Assembly: GCF_900117455.1 (NCBI RefSeq)
Contig: NZ_FPHO01000002.1
Coordinates: 992,001 to 1,056,000, forward strand
DNA: 64,000 bases
Reading direction: 5' to 3'
Origin: Hyphomicrobium sp. CS1GBMeth3
GTDB lineage: Bacteria > Pseudomonadota > Alphaproteobacteria > Rhizobiales > Hyphomicrobiaceae
A model generated the notes under the pieces. That model was not told the DNA's origin, did not search any database, and saw only the letters and a program-made list of their open reading frames with translations. How positions within the stretch are numbered: position 1 is the first letter of the stretch; every line of letters starts with the position of its first letter. Both the position numbers and the translations under genes were made by a program. Positions 26,649 through 34,234 of the stretch are shown piece by piece.

Positions 26649-26673
26649 GCTTCGGTCTGATAGAGACCGAAGC
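26649..26673. repeat. 25-bp palindrome in the intergenic gap
   Basis: GCTTCGGTCT (26649-26658) and AGACCGAAGC (26664-26673) are exact complements around GATAG. No T-run follows, so it is not an obvious terminator. Its shape fits a dispersed palindromic element or a processing signal between the dehydrogenase and hydrolase genes. Confidence 0.6.
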
Positions 26674-26841
26674 GATCATGGTCCTGGATGCGTGCGGCCC
26701 GGCCAGGTCGCTCACGTCCGGTTCCCTCCGAGCAGCGCGGCCGCAAGGCCGCGCTGTTTCCGTTCCCAAAGCCTCGCGCGGCTGGAGCGCCCATAGGCGC
26801 CCCTGGCACCTGCGCACGTCACGTCCAGGATTTCTCTCACC

Positions 26842-27444
26842 ATGACCGATGCCCGGCCCACGCTCCGCTCTCTTCTGGCCCTTCCCGATACGCCGGCGCC
26901 GCTCTCGCAATCGGCGCTCGTGCTGATCGATTGCCAGAACACCTACCGAGAAGGCGTCATGCAGCTCGAAGGCGTGGAGCCGGCGCTTGCCGAATGCGCC
27001 AAGCTCTTGAAGCGGGCCCGCGACGCAGGCGCCCCTGTGATCCACATCCAGCACGACGCCGGCCCCGGCACGCCCTACGACGTCCGGGCGCCGATCGGCG
27101 CCATTGCGGACGTTGTGGCGCCGGCTGCAGGCGAGAAGGTCATAACCAAGGCGTATCCAAGTTCGTTCGAGAAGACCGACCTCGACGAGGAGCTGAAGCG
27201 GCTCGGCGTCAACAATCTGGTGCTCGCCGGCTTCATGACGCACGTGTGCGTGAACTCGACCGCGCGCGCCGCGTTCAACCATGGCTACAGCACGACCGTG
27301 GTCGGGAACGCGACGGCGACGCGCTCGTTGCCAAATCCCAACGGCGGCGTGCTGCCGGCCGAGGCCTTGCACAACGGCGCACTTACGGCCTTGGCGGACA
27401 TCTTCGCAATTGTGGTACCGTCGGGCGACAAGGTCCCGACCTAA
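26842..27444 (+). CDS. Cysteine hydrolase, isochorismatase-like family
   Basis: A 200-residue alpha/beta hydrolase of the isochorismatase/nicotinamidase superfamily. The catalytic triad is visible as Asp30 (LIDCQN), Lys103 (ITKAYPSSF) and Cys136 (THVCVNS). The Cys indicates an amidase or related thiol mechanism rather than true isochorismatase; the substrate is unknown. It follows the aldehyde dehydrogenase terminator by about 210 bp and precedes the DUF779 gene by 19 bp. Confidence 0.85.
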   Translation: MTDARPTLRSLLALPDTPAPLSQSALVLIDCQNTYREGVMQLEGVEPALAECAKLLKRARDAGAPVIHIQHDAGPGTPYDVRAPIGAIADVVAPAAGEKVITKAYPSSFEKTDLDEELKRLGVNNLVLAGFMTHVCVNSTARAAFNHGYSTTVVGNATATRSLPNPNGGVLPAEALHNGALTALADIFAIVVPSGDKVPT

Positions 27445-27463
27445 GCTGCTGGAGGAGAAGGCG

Positions 27464-27862
27464 ATGGTTGAGCGCGTGACGGCGACGCCGGCTGCCCTGG
27501 AGATGATCGACAAACTCGCCGCGCAGCACGGCCCGCTCCTGTTCCACCAGTCCGGCGGATGCTGCGACGGCAGCGCGCCCATGTGCTATCCGCGCGGAGA
27601 GTTCCGCGTCGGCGCGCAGGACGTCTATCTCGGCGAGATCGGCGGACAACCGTTCTACATGGGCGCGTCGCAGTTCGATTACTGGCAGCACACGCACCTG
27701 ATCATCGACGTGGTGCCGGGACGCGGGTCGGGCTTCTCGCTCGAAGCGCCCGAGGGCGTGCGCTTCCTCACCCGCTCGCGCGTTTATACCGACGATGAGT
27801 ACGCCGAGCTCGACAGGCTCGGCCCGCCGCCGACTGGCGCCGAGCACGCGCCGGCGGTTTAG
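27464..27862 (+). CDS. DUF779 domain-containing protein
   Basis: A 132-residue cytoplasmic protein of the DUF779 family, recognised by 'GPLLFHQSGGCCDGSAPMCYP' (an invariant-looking Cys-Cys-Asp and a further Cys), 'LGEIGGQPFYMGASQFDYWQHTHLIIDVVPGRGSGFSLE' and 'EGVRFLTRSR'. Function is unknown; the family often neighbours aldehyde dehydrogenase genes, as here, so a role with aldehydes is inferred. GGAGGAGAAG precedes the ATG at 27464, and the gap to the hydrolase gene is 19 bp. Confidence 0.88.
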   Translation: MVERVTATPAALEMIDKLAAQHGPLLFHQSGGCCDGSAPMCYPRGEFRVGAQDVYLGEIGGQPFYMGASQFDYWQHTHLIIDVVPGRGSGFSLEAPEGVRFLTRSRVYTDDEYAELDRLGPPPTGAEHAPAV

Positions 27863-27882
27863 GCTGGGGTCTCGCCCTCACG

Positions 27883-27916
27883 CAAGAGTTGCCCTTACTA
27901 TTCCGTCTGATACCCT
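27883..27916 (+). promoter_or_regulatory. Promoter of the ParA-type gene
   Basis: The 11-mer CAAGAGTTGCC (27883-27893) contains the -35-like TTGCCC (27889-27894); TACCCT at 27911-27916 is a possible -10, with a 16-bp spacer. The same 11-mer marks the promoter of the next gene. Confidence 0.5.
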
Positions 27917-27955
27917 TTGGTCAGATTAGAGATAATCCGACCTCGGGGGAGGATG

Positions 27956-29191
27956 ATGGGGGACGCTTTCGATCATTTTATCGATCAGCTCATTCAAATT
28001 CTTGTTGGCGGTGGTGTTGTTGACTGGACGGTCAAGCTAGCTGCCGCTGTCCTAGTGGGACTTCTGATCGTTGGGCTAAGAAAGCTCTATCGGAAGGCGG
28101 CGCCTTGGGGCAGAGCGCTGATCGCGAACGCCACGAAGATCGAGCGTGCCAGGTCGGCAGTGGCTCCCGAGGGACAGGGCTTGTGGCTAGCGAGATCTAT
28201 TCCGTTCGCCCCACCGCCCGACTATGCCGCCAAGATTCGGCGCAGCATTCCCATCCTGGTGATCGGTAACCTCAAAGGCGGAGTGGGGAAGACAACGACA
28301 GCAGCAAATCTCATTGCGCATTACGCCAGGAAGAAGGATAGGCGCGTACTGGCGATCGACCTCGACTTTCAAGGTTCCTTGACCGCGACCGCCATGTCGA
28401 AGGCCGACCGTGACAACACACTCGAGGTAGAAATCGAGGGTGGACTCAGCAAGTCCGCTCACCTCATTGACGATAAGGATGCGTTTTGGCTCCGCAACGT
28501 GACGGAAAACGTCAAGGACCTTCCTAAAGCCAGGATTGTTCCGACGTACTATTCGCTGGCCAGCACCGAAAACCGCGTCATGGTCGAATGGCTGATCGGG
28601 CAGCGGCAAGAGGATATCCGATACCATCTGACGAACGTGCTGCATGACGACGAGATCCAGAGAAAATTCGACATCATCATTATCGATGCGCCACCGCGCC
28701 TGACCACAGGATGCATCCAAGCGCTTGCCGCTTGCACGCACGTATTGATCCCTACTGTCCTAGACGAAATGTCCGCTGAAGCCGTTGGTTCGTTTGCCAA
28801 TCAACTCCGCGTTCATCAGGGAATCTGGCCACACTTGCGCATCGTCGGCGTCGTTGGGACCATGACGGAGGCAAACACCGTCAAAGATGGAGCGCTGCGA
28901 GACGAACCGCTCAGGGACTTTGAAGCCCTGGCTCACGTTTCTGTCCGCGATGCGCTCGGGGTCGCCCTAGAAGAGGCCTCCAGGCCACTGCGGGAAGCGA
29001 ACATAATGCCGTTGGATTGCTTTATCCCCAGCAAGGCGGAACTCGGGCGACTTGCCGGACACGGAATCGCATACGCTTCGTCAAGTAACTCTACGGTTCT
29101 GCAGGAAATTCGCCAGTCGTTCGATCGGCTCGGTGATGAGATTGACCGCCGTATTGCGGCTTCGCGTAACGGAGTCACTGGCGGTAACTAA
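27956..29191 (+). CDS. Membrane-anchored ParA/MinD-type ATPase
   Basis: A 411-residue protein with one N-terminal membrane helix (about residues 24-41, then a basic RKLYRK) and a ParA-type P-loop ATPase domain. The deviant Walker A is 'NLKGGVGKTTT' (105-115, with signature Lys107 and Lys112), followed by 'LAIDLDFQGSLT' and Walker B 'FDIIIIDAPPR' (239-247). ParA proteins dimerise on ATP to position DNA or protein complexes, but most lack a membrane anchor. No parB or parS is seen. GGGGGAGG precedes two adjacent ATGs; the second is chosen. The base composition is lower in GC than its neighbours, suggesting transfer. Confidence 0.85.
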   Translation: MGDAFDHFIDQLIQILVGGGVVDWTVKLAAAVLVGLLIVGLRKLYRKAAPWGRALIANATKIERARSAVAPEGQGLWLARSIPFAPPPDYAAKIRRSIPILVIGNLKGGVGKTTTAANLIAHYARKKDRRVLAIDLDFQGSLTATAMSKADRDNTLEVEIEGGLSKSAHLIDDKDAFWLRNVTENVKDLPKARIVPTYYSLASTENRVMVEWLIGQRQEDIRYHLTNVLHDDEIQRKFDIIIIDAPPRLTTGCIQALAACTHVLIPTVLDEMSAEAVGSFANQLRVHQGIWPHLRIVGVVGTMTEANTVKDGALRDEPLRDFEALAHVSVRDALGVALEEASRPLREANIMPLDCFIPSKAELGRLAGHGIAYASSSNSTVLQEIRQSFDRLGDEIDRRIAASRNGVTGGN

Positions 29192-29193
29192 GC

Positions 29194-29228
29194 CAAGAGT
29201 TGCCGTAGAATCAGTGTGTTCCTATACT
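29194..29228 (+). promoter_or_regulatory. Sigma-70-like promoter of the small lysine-rich protein gene
   Basis: TTGCCG (29200-29205) and TATACT (29223-29228) are 17 bp apart, a near-consensus housekeeping promoter. It begins 3 bp after the stop of the ParA-type gene and carries the same CAAGAGTTGCC 11-mer as that gene's promoter. Confidence 0.75.
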
Positions 29229-29247
29229 AACTTGGAAGGAGGTTGGT

Positions 29248-29568
29248 ATGGGCAAGAAGGTTGCGTCTGCGTCCAAAACGGGAAAACCGAAAAAGCCGCG
29301 GAAGCCGAAGATGACCGAGGATCAGATTTCCGATTACGTTGCTCGCTTAGAGCAGGCGGTCGGCGATAACGACAAGTTTTTGCCGATCATTGATGAACTC
29401 AATAGCGCCGCGGTGGCTGAACTGGTCGCCATCGCCAGTAAGTTCGTCTCTCCCATGGCCGCGAGTTCCACAAAGAAGAGCGCAGTCGAGCGCATAATGA
29501 AGCGGCACCAAAATCTGCTTTCGTTCAAGCGAAAGCAAAAGGCAGTGGGGGGCCGCTCGGCGGCCTGA
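29248..29568 (+). CDS. Small lysine-rich protein of unknown function, partner of the ParA-type ATPase
   Basis: A 106-residue protein not recognised as any family. Residues 1-27 are rich in lysine and proline (KTGKPKKPRKPK), residues about 30-75 look helical and acidic ('EDQISDYVARLEQAVGDNDKFLPIIDELN'), and the C-terminus is basic again (MKRHQNLLSFKRKQK). This could bind nucleic acid or an acidic partner. A strong site, AAGGAGG, precedes the ATG. Its own promoter, sharing an 11-mer with that of the ATPase gene, suggests joint regulation with it. Confidence 0.75.
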   Translation: MGKKVASASKTGKPKKPRKPKMTEDQISDYVARLEQAVGDNDKFLPIIDELNSAAVAELVAIASKFVSPMAASSTKKSAVERIMKRHQNLLSFKRKQKAVGGRSAA

Positions 29569-29581
29569 ATAGCCCAAGCCC

Positions 29582-30052
29582 TTACTTCTTCGGGGCCACG
29601 ATGAGCTCGGAGACCATCGTCGGAAGATGGGCCGAGCAAACGATGCTGTGGCGGCCCGGCTTGTCGGCGGTGAACGTGGCGCGGTGGATGTGGCCGCGCT
29701 TCAGCTCGAACACCTGCCCGTAGGCTTCGATCGTGGTGGGGTGGCTGGCACCGTTGATGCCGACGAACTCGAGCGTCACCTCATCACCCTCGTCGACGAA
29801 GATCTGGCGCGGCTCGAACACGTAGACCGCGACTTCCCAGCGGCCTTCCTCGTTCGGCTTCTTCAGCACGTAACCGCCACCTTCGGGCAGCGGCGAGGGA
29901 AACGGCTCCTTCTCGACGTTGGCGCCGCCCTTGGGCTCGACGGCCGTTACGATGATGTGGCGCTTATCCGCGTGGGCGACATCTGTCACCGACAGCACCG
30001 CGAGAGCCCCCATCGCGAGGCCCAGAAATGCACGCTGAGAGAGCCGCTTCAT
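29582..30052 (-). CDS. Exported cupredoxin-domain protein
   Basis: A 156-residue protein with a signal peptide (about residues 1-28, ending AHAD) and a blue-copper fold. Likely copper ligands are the His in 'GASHPTTI' and the C-terminal 'CSAHLPTM' (Cys, His, Met), the type-1 arrangement. 'YVFEPRQIFVDEGDEVTLEFVG' is the usual cupredoxin strand. It probably carries electrons in the periplasm. The ATG at 30052 gives a normal signal peptide. It lies 147 bp downstream of fdsD on the same strand; a link to formate oxidation is not shown. Confidence 0.87.
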   Translation of the reverse strand: MKRLSQRAFLGLAMGALAVLSVTDVAHADKRHIIVTAVEPKGGANVEKEPFPSPLPEGGGYVLKKPNEEGRWEVAVYVFEPRQIFVDEGDEVTLEFVGINGASHPTTIEAYGQVFELKRGHIHRATFTADKPGRHSIVCSAHLPTMVSELIVAPKK

Positions 30053-30198
30053 GCCTATCGCTCCATATGGCCGGTCAGACTGCCCGCGCATCAACGCGCC
30101 CGGCGAAGTCTCAGACATTCCTGGCTGCTAGGCAATAGGTGCGGTTTGTGAAACGTGTTTGGGCGCGATGTGTTCTTCTTGCCGCGGGCGTGCGTATC

Positions 30199-30501
30199 TC
30201 ACGCGGATTTGGCTTTCGCTTTACCGCGCGGCGATTGAGCTGCAGCGGCGGCCTTCGCTTCGGCGACGGTCGGCATGCCGTGCATATCGGCCTTGAGCTT
30301 CGCGACGGCTTTCAGCGTCAGCGGATCGAGCCCGGCTCCGCCCGCGTCGAGCAGCGCGAAGATCTGTTTCTTCATGCGCGGCTCCCAGAACTTCATCATA
30401 TGCTCGGAGATGCCGGCGATAGCCTTCTCTTCGCCCTGGGCGCGGAAGAACTTGCCGATGTCGTTGGCCATGCGGACCAGCGTGTCAGCGGGAGATGACA
30501 T
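30199..30501 (-). CDS. fdsD: NAD-dependent formate dehydrogenase, delta subunit
   Basis: A 100-residue subunit of the soluble molybdenum formate dehydrogenase; in known systems it is needed for activity but carries no cofactor. 'LVRMANDIGKFFRAQGEEKAIAGISEHMMKFWEPRMKKQI' is the family core; the C-terminus is a lysine/alanine tail. It overlaps fdhD by 17 bp and is the last gene of the operon. Confidence 0.93.
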   Translation of the reverse strand: MSSPADTLVRMANDIGKFFRAQGEEKAIAGISEHMMKFWEPRMKKQIFALLDAGGAGLDPLTLKAVAKLKADMHGMPTVAEAKAAAAAQSPRGKAKAKSA

Positions 30502-31342
30502 GGGGTAGTGCCTCCTGGCGGTCGCCGTCGCCAGGCTGCGCGGCTAGCTTGATACGTTCGGGGTGGGTGAAAATCTCGAAAGCGTCGGGACGTGCGATGG
30601 CGACCAGCGTGATGCCGGCCTCCTCGGCGACGCGTAGCGCGAGCGCGGTCGGCGCGGAGACGGCAACGATGATCTCGGCGCCGAGTTGGGCCGCCTTCTG
30701 CACCATCTCGACGGAGACGCGGCTCGTCAGCACGACGAAGCCCTTGGTCGGATCGAGACCGGCGACGGCAACGGCGCCGACGAGCTTGTCGAGCGCGTTG
30801 TGGCGACCAACGTCCTCGCGCACGCATGCAATGGTTCCCGCCGCAGCATCCCAGAATGCCGCGGCATGCACGGCGCGGGTCGCGATGTTCAACGTCTGCG
30901 CGGGCGGCATGGCGGCCAGCGCCTTGTTGATCTCGGCAGGCGTGGTCGTCGAGACGTGCCCGACCTTGCGCGGTGTGGGCACGGCCGCTTCCAGGCTTTC
31001 GACGCCGCAGAGACCGCAGGCGGTCGGGCCGGTGATGCGGCGGCGGCGCTCGGCATGCTTACGGCCGCTGACGGGCACCAGCCACATGCGGGCCTCGATG
31101 CCATTCTCGTGCTCGACGACCTCGATCTCGCGGATCTCGGAGCGGCTCGCCACGATGCCTTCGGTCAGCGAGAAGCCGATTGCGAAGTCTTCGAGGTCGG
31201 CCGGTGTCGCCATCATGACGGCGTGTGTCGAGCCGTCATAGACGAGCGCAACCGGCACCTCTTCCGGAATGAGACGGCCCGTGTCCTCGACGCCGGTCTT
31301 GGCGACACGGCGCGACGGCACGCGAAGAGACGTCTCCGCCAT
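30485..31342 (-). CDS. fdhD: Formate dehydrogenase accessory sulfurtransferase FdhD (FdsC)
   Basis: A 285-residue protein that transfers sulfur from a cysteine desulfurase to the Mo-bis-MGD cofactor before it enters the alpha subunit. The sulfur-carrying cysteines are Cys109 and Cys112 in 'CGLCG'; 'VREDVGRHNALDKLVG' is the nucleotide-cofactor site. It lies 6 bp after fdsA and overlaps fdsD. Confidence 0.95.
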   Translation of the reverse strand: MAETSLRVPSRRVAKTGVEDTGRLIPEEVPVALVYDGSTHAVMMATPADLEDFAIGFSLTEGIVASRSEIREIEVVEHENGIEARMWLVPVSGRKHAERRRRITGPTACGLCGVESLEAAVPTPRKVGHVSTTTPAEINKALAAMPPAQTLNIATRAVHAAAFWDAAAGTIACVREDVGRHNALDKLVGAVAVAGLDPTKGFVVLTSRVSVEMVQKAAQLGAEIIVAVSAPTALALRVAEEAGITLVAIARPDAFEIFTHPERIKLAAQPGDGDRQEALPHVISR

Positions 31343-31348
31343 CGGGTC

Positions 31349-34231
31349 CTACTCCGCAGCCTCGGCGGGCACGATGCGGCGCGTCAGATCGGAGAACTCC
31401 TCGTACTCCTCCTGATACTGCGTCGGGCCGTTCGAGCGCGCGACCTCGACCGCCGTCACCTTGTACTCGGGGCAGTTGGTTGCCCAGTCCGAGAAGTCGG
31501 TGGTGATGACGTTGGCCTGCGTCGTCGGGTGATGGAAGGTCGTGTAGACGACGCCCGTCGCGACGCGGTCGGTGATCACGGCGCGCAGCGCGGTCTCGCC
31601 GGCGCGGCTCCTCAGTGTTACCCAATCGCCGTCCTTGATGCCGCGATGCTCGGCATCGAACGGGTTGATCTCGAGCACGTCCTCGGGATGCCAGGCCGTG
31701 TTCGCCGTGCGGCGTGTCTGGGCGCCGACGTTGTACTGCGACAGGATGCGGCCCGTGGTGAGGATCAACGGGAAGCGGGCGCCCGTGCGCTCGTCGGTCG
31801 GCACGTACTCGGTGAGCATGAACTTGCCCTTGCCGCGCACGAACTCGCCGACGTGCATGATCGGCGTGCCCTCCGGGTGCTCGTCATTGCAAGGCCATTG
31901 GATCGAGCCGAGCTTGCGGATCTTCTCGAACGATACGCCGGTGAAGGTCGGCGTGAGACGCGCGATCTCGTCCATGATCTCGCTCGGATCGCTGTAGTTC
32001 CAGCCGAGGCCGAGCTTCTGGGCGATCAACTGCGTGATCTCCCAATCGGCATAGCCGTTCTTCGGCGACATGACCTTCGTCACCATCTGGATGCGACGCT
32101 CGGCATTCGTGAAGGTGCCGTCCTTCTCGAGGAAGGTGCAGCCCGGCAGGAACACGTGCGCGTAGCGGGCCGTCTCGTTCAGGAACAGGTCCTGCACGAC
32201 GACGCATTCCATGGCCTCGAGGCCAGCGGCGACATGATGCGTGTTGGGGTCGGACTGAAGAATGTCCTCGCCTTCGATGTAGATGGCCTTGAAGGTGCCC
32301 TCGACGGCGGCATCCAGCATGTTCGGGATGCGCAGGCCGGGCTCCGGATCGAGCGTGCAGTTCCACTCCTTCTCGAACAGCGCGCGCGTGGCAGCATCCG
32401 AGATATGGCGGTAACCCGTTAGCTCGTGCGGGAACGAGGCCATGTCGCAGGAGCCCTGCACGTTGTTCTGGCCGCGCAGCGGGTTCACGCCGACGCCCGG
32501 ACGCGACAGATTGCCGGTCGCCATGGCGAGGTTGGCGATGGCCATGACTGTCGTCGAGCCCTGCGAGTGCTCGGTCACGCCGAGGCCGTAGTAGATGGCC
32601 GCGTTGCCGCCGGTCGCGTAGAGGCGCGCCGCGCCGCGGATCAGCTCAGGATCGACGCCGGTGTACTTCTCCATGGCCTCGGGCGAGTTCACTTCCTTCG
32701 AGACGAACTCGCACCACTCCTGGAACTCATCCCAGTCGCAACGCTCGCGCACGAATGCCTCGTTGACGAGGCCCTCGGTGACGATGACGTGCGCCATGGC
32801 GGTGACGACAGCGACGTTGGTACCCGGCTGCAGGGCGAGGTGGTAGTCGGCGTTGATGTGCGGCGACTTCACGAGATCGGTGCGGCGCGGATCGACGACG
32901 ATCAGCTTGGCGCCCTCGCGCAGGCGCTTCTTCATGCGGCTCGCGAACACGGGGTGTCCGTCCGGCGGGTTGGCGCCGATGACGAGGATGACGTCCGACT
33001 GCTCGACGGAGTCAAAATCCTGCGTCCCCGAGCTCTCACCGAAGGCCGTCTTCAGACCGTAACCGGTCGGCGAGTGGCAGACGCGAGCGCAAGTGTCGAC
33101 GTTGTTCACGCCGAAGCCGGCGCGGATGATCTTCTGGACGAGGTAGGCTTCCTCGTTCGTGCAGCGCGAGGACGTGATGCCGCCGACGGCGGTGCGGCCG
33201 TACTGGCCCTGGATGCGGCGGAACTCGGAGGCGACGCGGCCGATGGCCTCCTCCCAGGAGACCTCGCGCCAGGGATCGGTGATCTTGTCGCGCACCATCG
33301 GCTTGGTGATGCGGTCCTGGTGGGTAGCGTAACCGTAGGCGAAGCGGCCCTTGACGCAGGAGTGGCCGCGGTTGGCCTTGCCGTCTTTCCACGGCACCAT
33401 GCGCACGACCTCCTCGCCGCGCATCTCGGCCTTGAAGGCGCAGCCGACGCCGCAGTAAGCGCAGGTGGTTATGGCCGAATGCTCAGGCTGGCCGATCTCA
33501 ATGACGGCTTTCTCGGTCAGCGTGGCGGTGGGGCAGGCCTGGACGCAGGCGCCGCACGAGACGCACTCGCTCGACAGGAAATCCTCGCTCATGCCTGCCG
33601 ACACGCGGCTGTCGAAACCACGACCGGAAATCGTCAGTGCAAAAGTGCCCTGCACTTCCTCGCAGGCGCGGACGCAGCGGTTGCAGACGATGCACTTCGA
33701 CGGATCGTAGGTGAAATACGGATTGCTCTCGTCCTTCGCCATCCAGAGGTCGTTGGCAGCGCTGTCCGTGCGGCTCTTGGCGAAGACGTGGTTGGCACCG
33801 TCGTAGCCATAACGCACGTCGCGCAGACCAACGGCACCGGCCATATCCTGCAGCTCGCAATCGCCGTTGGCGGCGCAGGTCAGGCAGTCCAGCGGATGAT
33901 CGGAGATGTAGAGTTCCATCACGCCTTTGCGCAGGGCAGCGAGGCGCGGGGTTTGGGTCTTGACGGAGATGCCGGGTGCAACCGGGGTCGTACACGAGGC
34001 GGGCGTGCCGTTGCGGCCCTCGATCTCGACGAGGCACAGGCGGCAGGAGCCGAAGCTCTCAAGCATGTCGGTTGCGCATAGCTTAGGGATCGCAGTCCCC
34101 ATATCCATGGCGGCGCGCATGATGGACGTGCCTTCCGGCACCGTGACCTCGACGCCATCGATCGTCAGCGTCACGGTCTTCTCGGACTTGGACGCGGGCG
34201 TACCGTAGTCGGTCTCTTTGATCAGGGCCAT
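31349..34231 (-). CDS. fdsA: NAD-dependent formate dehydrogenase, molybdenum alpha subunit
   Basis: A 960-residue catalytic subunit oxidising formate to CO2 in the cytoplasm. A [2Fe-2S] domain comes first (Cys52, 63, 66, 80), then a cluster of His/Cys type (about 112-125), two [4Fe-4S] sets (180-190, 223-233) and a further [4Fe-4S] set (257-292) before the Mo-bis-MGD domain. The metal-ligand residue is Cys385 in 'ARVCHSPTG' (selenocysteine in some relatives). Its start lies 3 bp after fdsB stops, and electrons pass to FdsB for NAD+ reduction. Confidence 0.96.
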   Translation of the reverse strand: MALIKETDYGTPASKSEKTVTLTIDGVEVTVPEGTSIMRAAMDMGTAIPKLCATDMLESFGSCRLCLVEIEGRNGTPASCTTPVAPGISVKTQTPRLAALRKGVMELYISDHPLDCLTCAANGDCELQDMAGAVGLRDVRYGYDGANHVFAKSRTDSAANDLWMAKDESNPYFTYDPSKCIVCNRCVRACEEVQGTFALTISGRGFDSRVSAGMSEDFLSSECVSCGACVQACPTATLTEKAVIEIGQPEHSAITTCAYCGVGCAFKAEMRGEEVVRMVPWKDGKANRGHSCVKGRFAYGYATHQDRITKPMVRDKITDPWREVSWEEAIGRVASEFRRIQGQYGRTAVGGITSSRCTNEEAYLVQKIIRAGFGVNNVDTCARVCHSPTGYGLKTAFGESSGTQDFDSVEQSDVILVIGANPPDGHPVFASRMKKRLREGAKLIVVDPRRTDLVKSPHINADYHLALQPGTNVAVVTAMAHVIVTEGLVNEAFVRERCDWDEFQEWCEFVSKEVNSPEAMEKYTGVDPELIRGAARLYATGGNAAIYYGLGVTEHSQGSTTVMAIANLAMATGNLSRPGVGVNPLRGQNNVQGSCDMASFPHELTGYRHISDAATRALFEKEWNCTLDPEPGLRIPNMLDAAVEGTFKAIYIEGEDILQSDPNTHHVAAGLEAMECVVVQDLFLNETARYAHVFLPGCTFLEKDGTFTNAERRIQMVTKVMSPKNGYADWEITQLIAQKLGLGWNYSDPSEIMDEIARLTPTFTGVSFEKIRKLGSIQWPCNDEHPEGTPIMHVGEFVRGKGKFMLTEYVPTDERTGARFPLILTTGRILSQYNVGAQTRRTANTAWHPEDVLEINPFDAEHRGIKDGDWVTLRSRAGETALRAVITDRVATGVVYTTFHHPTTQANVITTDFSDWATNCPEYKVTAVEVARSNGPTQYQEEYEEFSDLTRRIVPAEAAE

Positions 34232-34234
34232 TTG

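Noticed and set aside
27956..29191. Plasmid or chromosome partition locus (parABS)
   Set aside because: No ParB-like gene or repeated parS-like palindromes are seen near the ParA-type ATPase, and the protein has a membrane helix that partition ParA proteins lack.
32426..34081. 551-codon open frame on the plus strand
   Set aside because: It mirrors fdsA, whose cofactor motifs are clear; the translated product is low-complexity, rich in Ala, Val, Asp and Arg.
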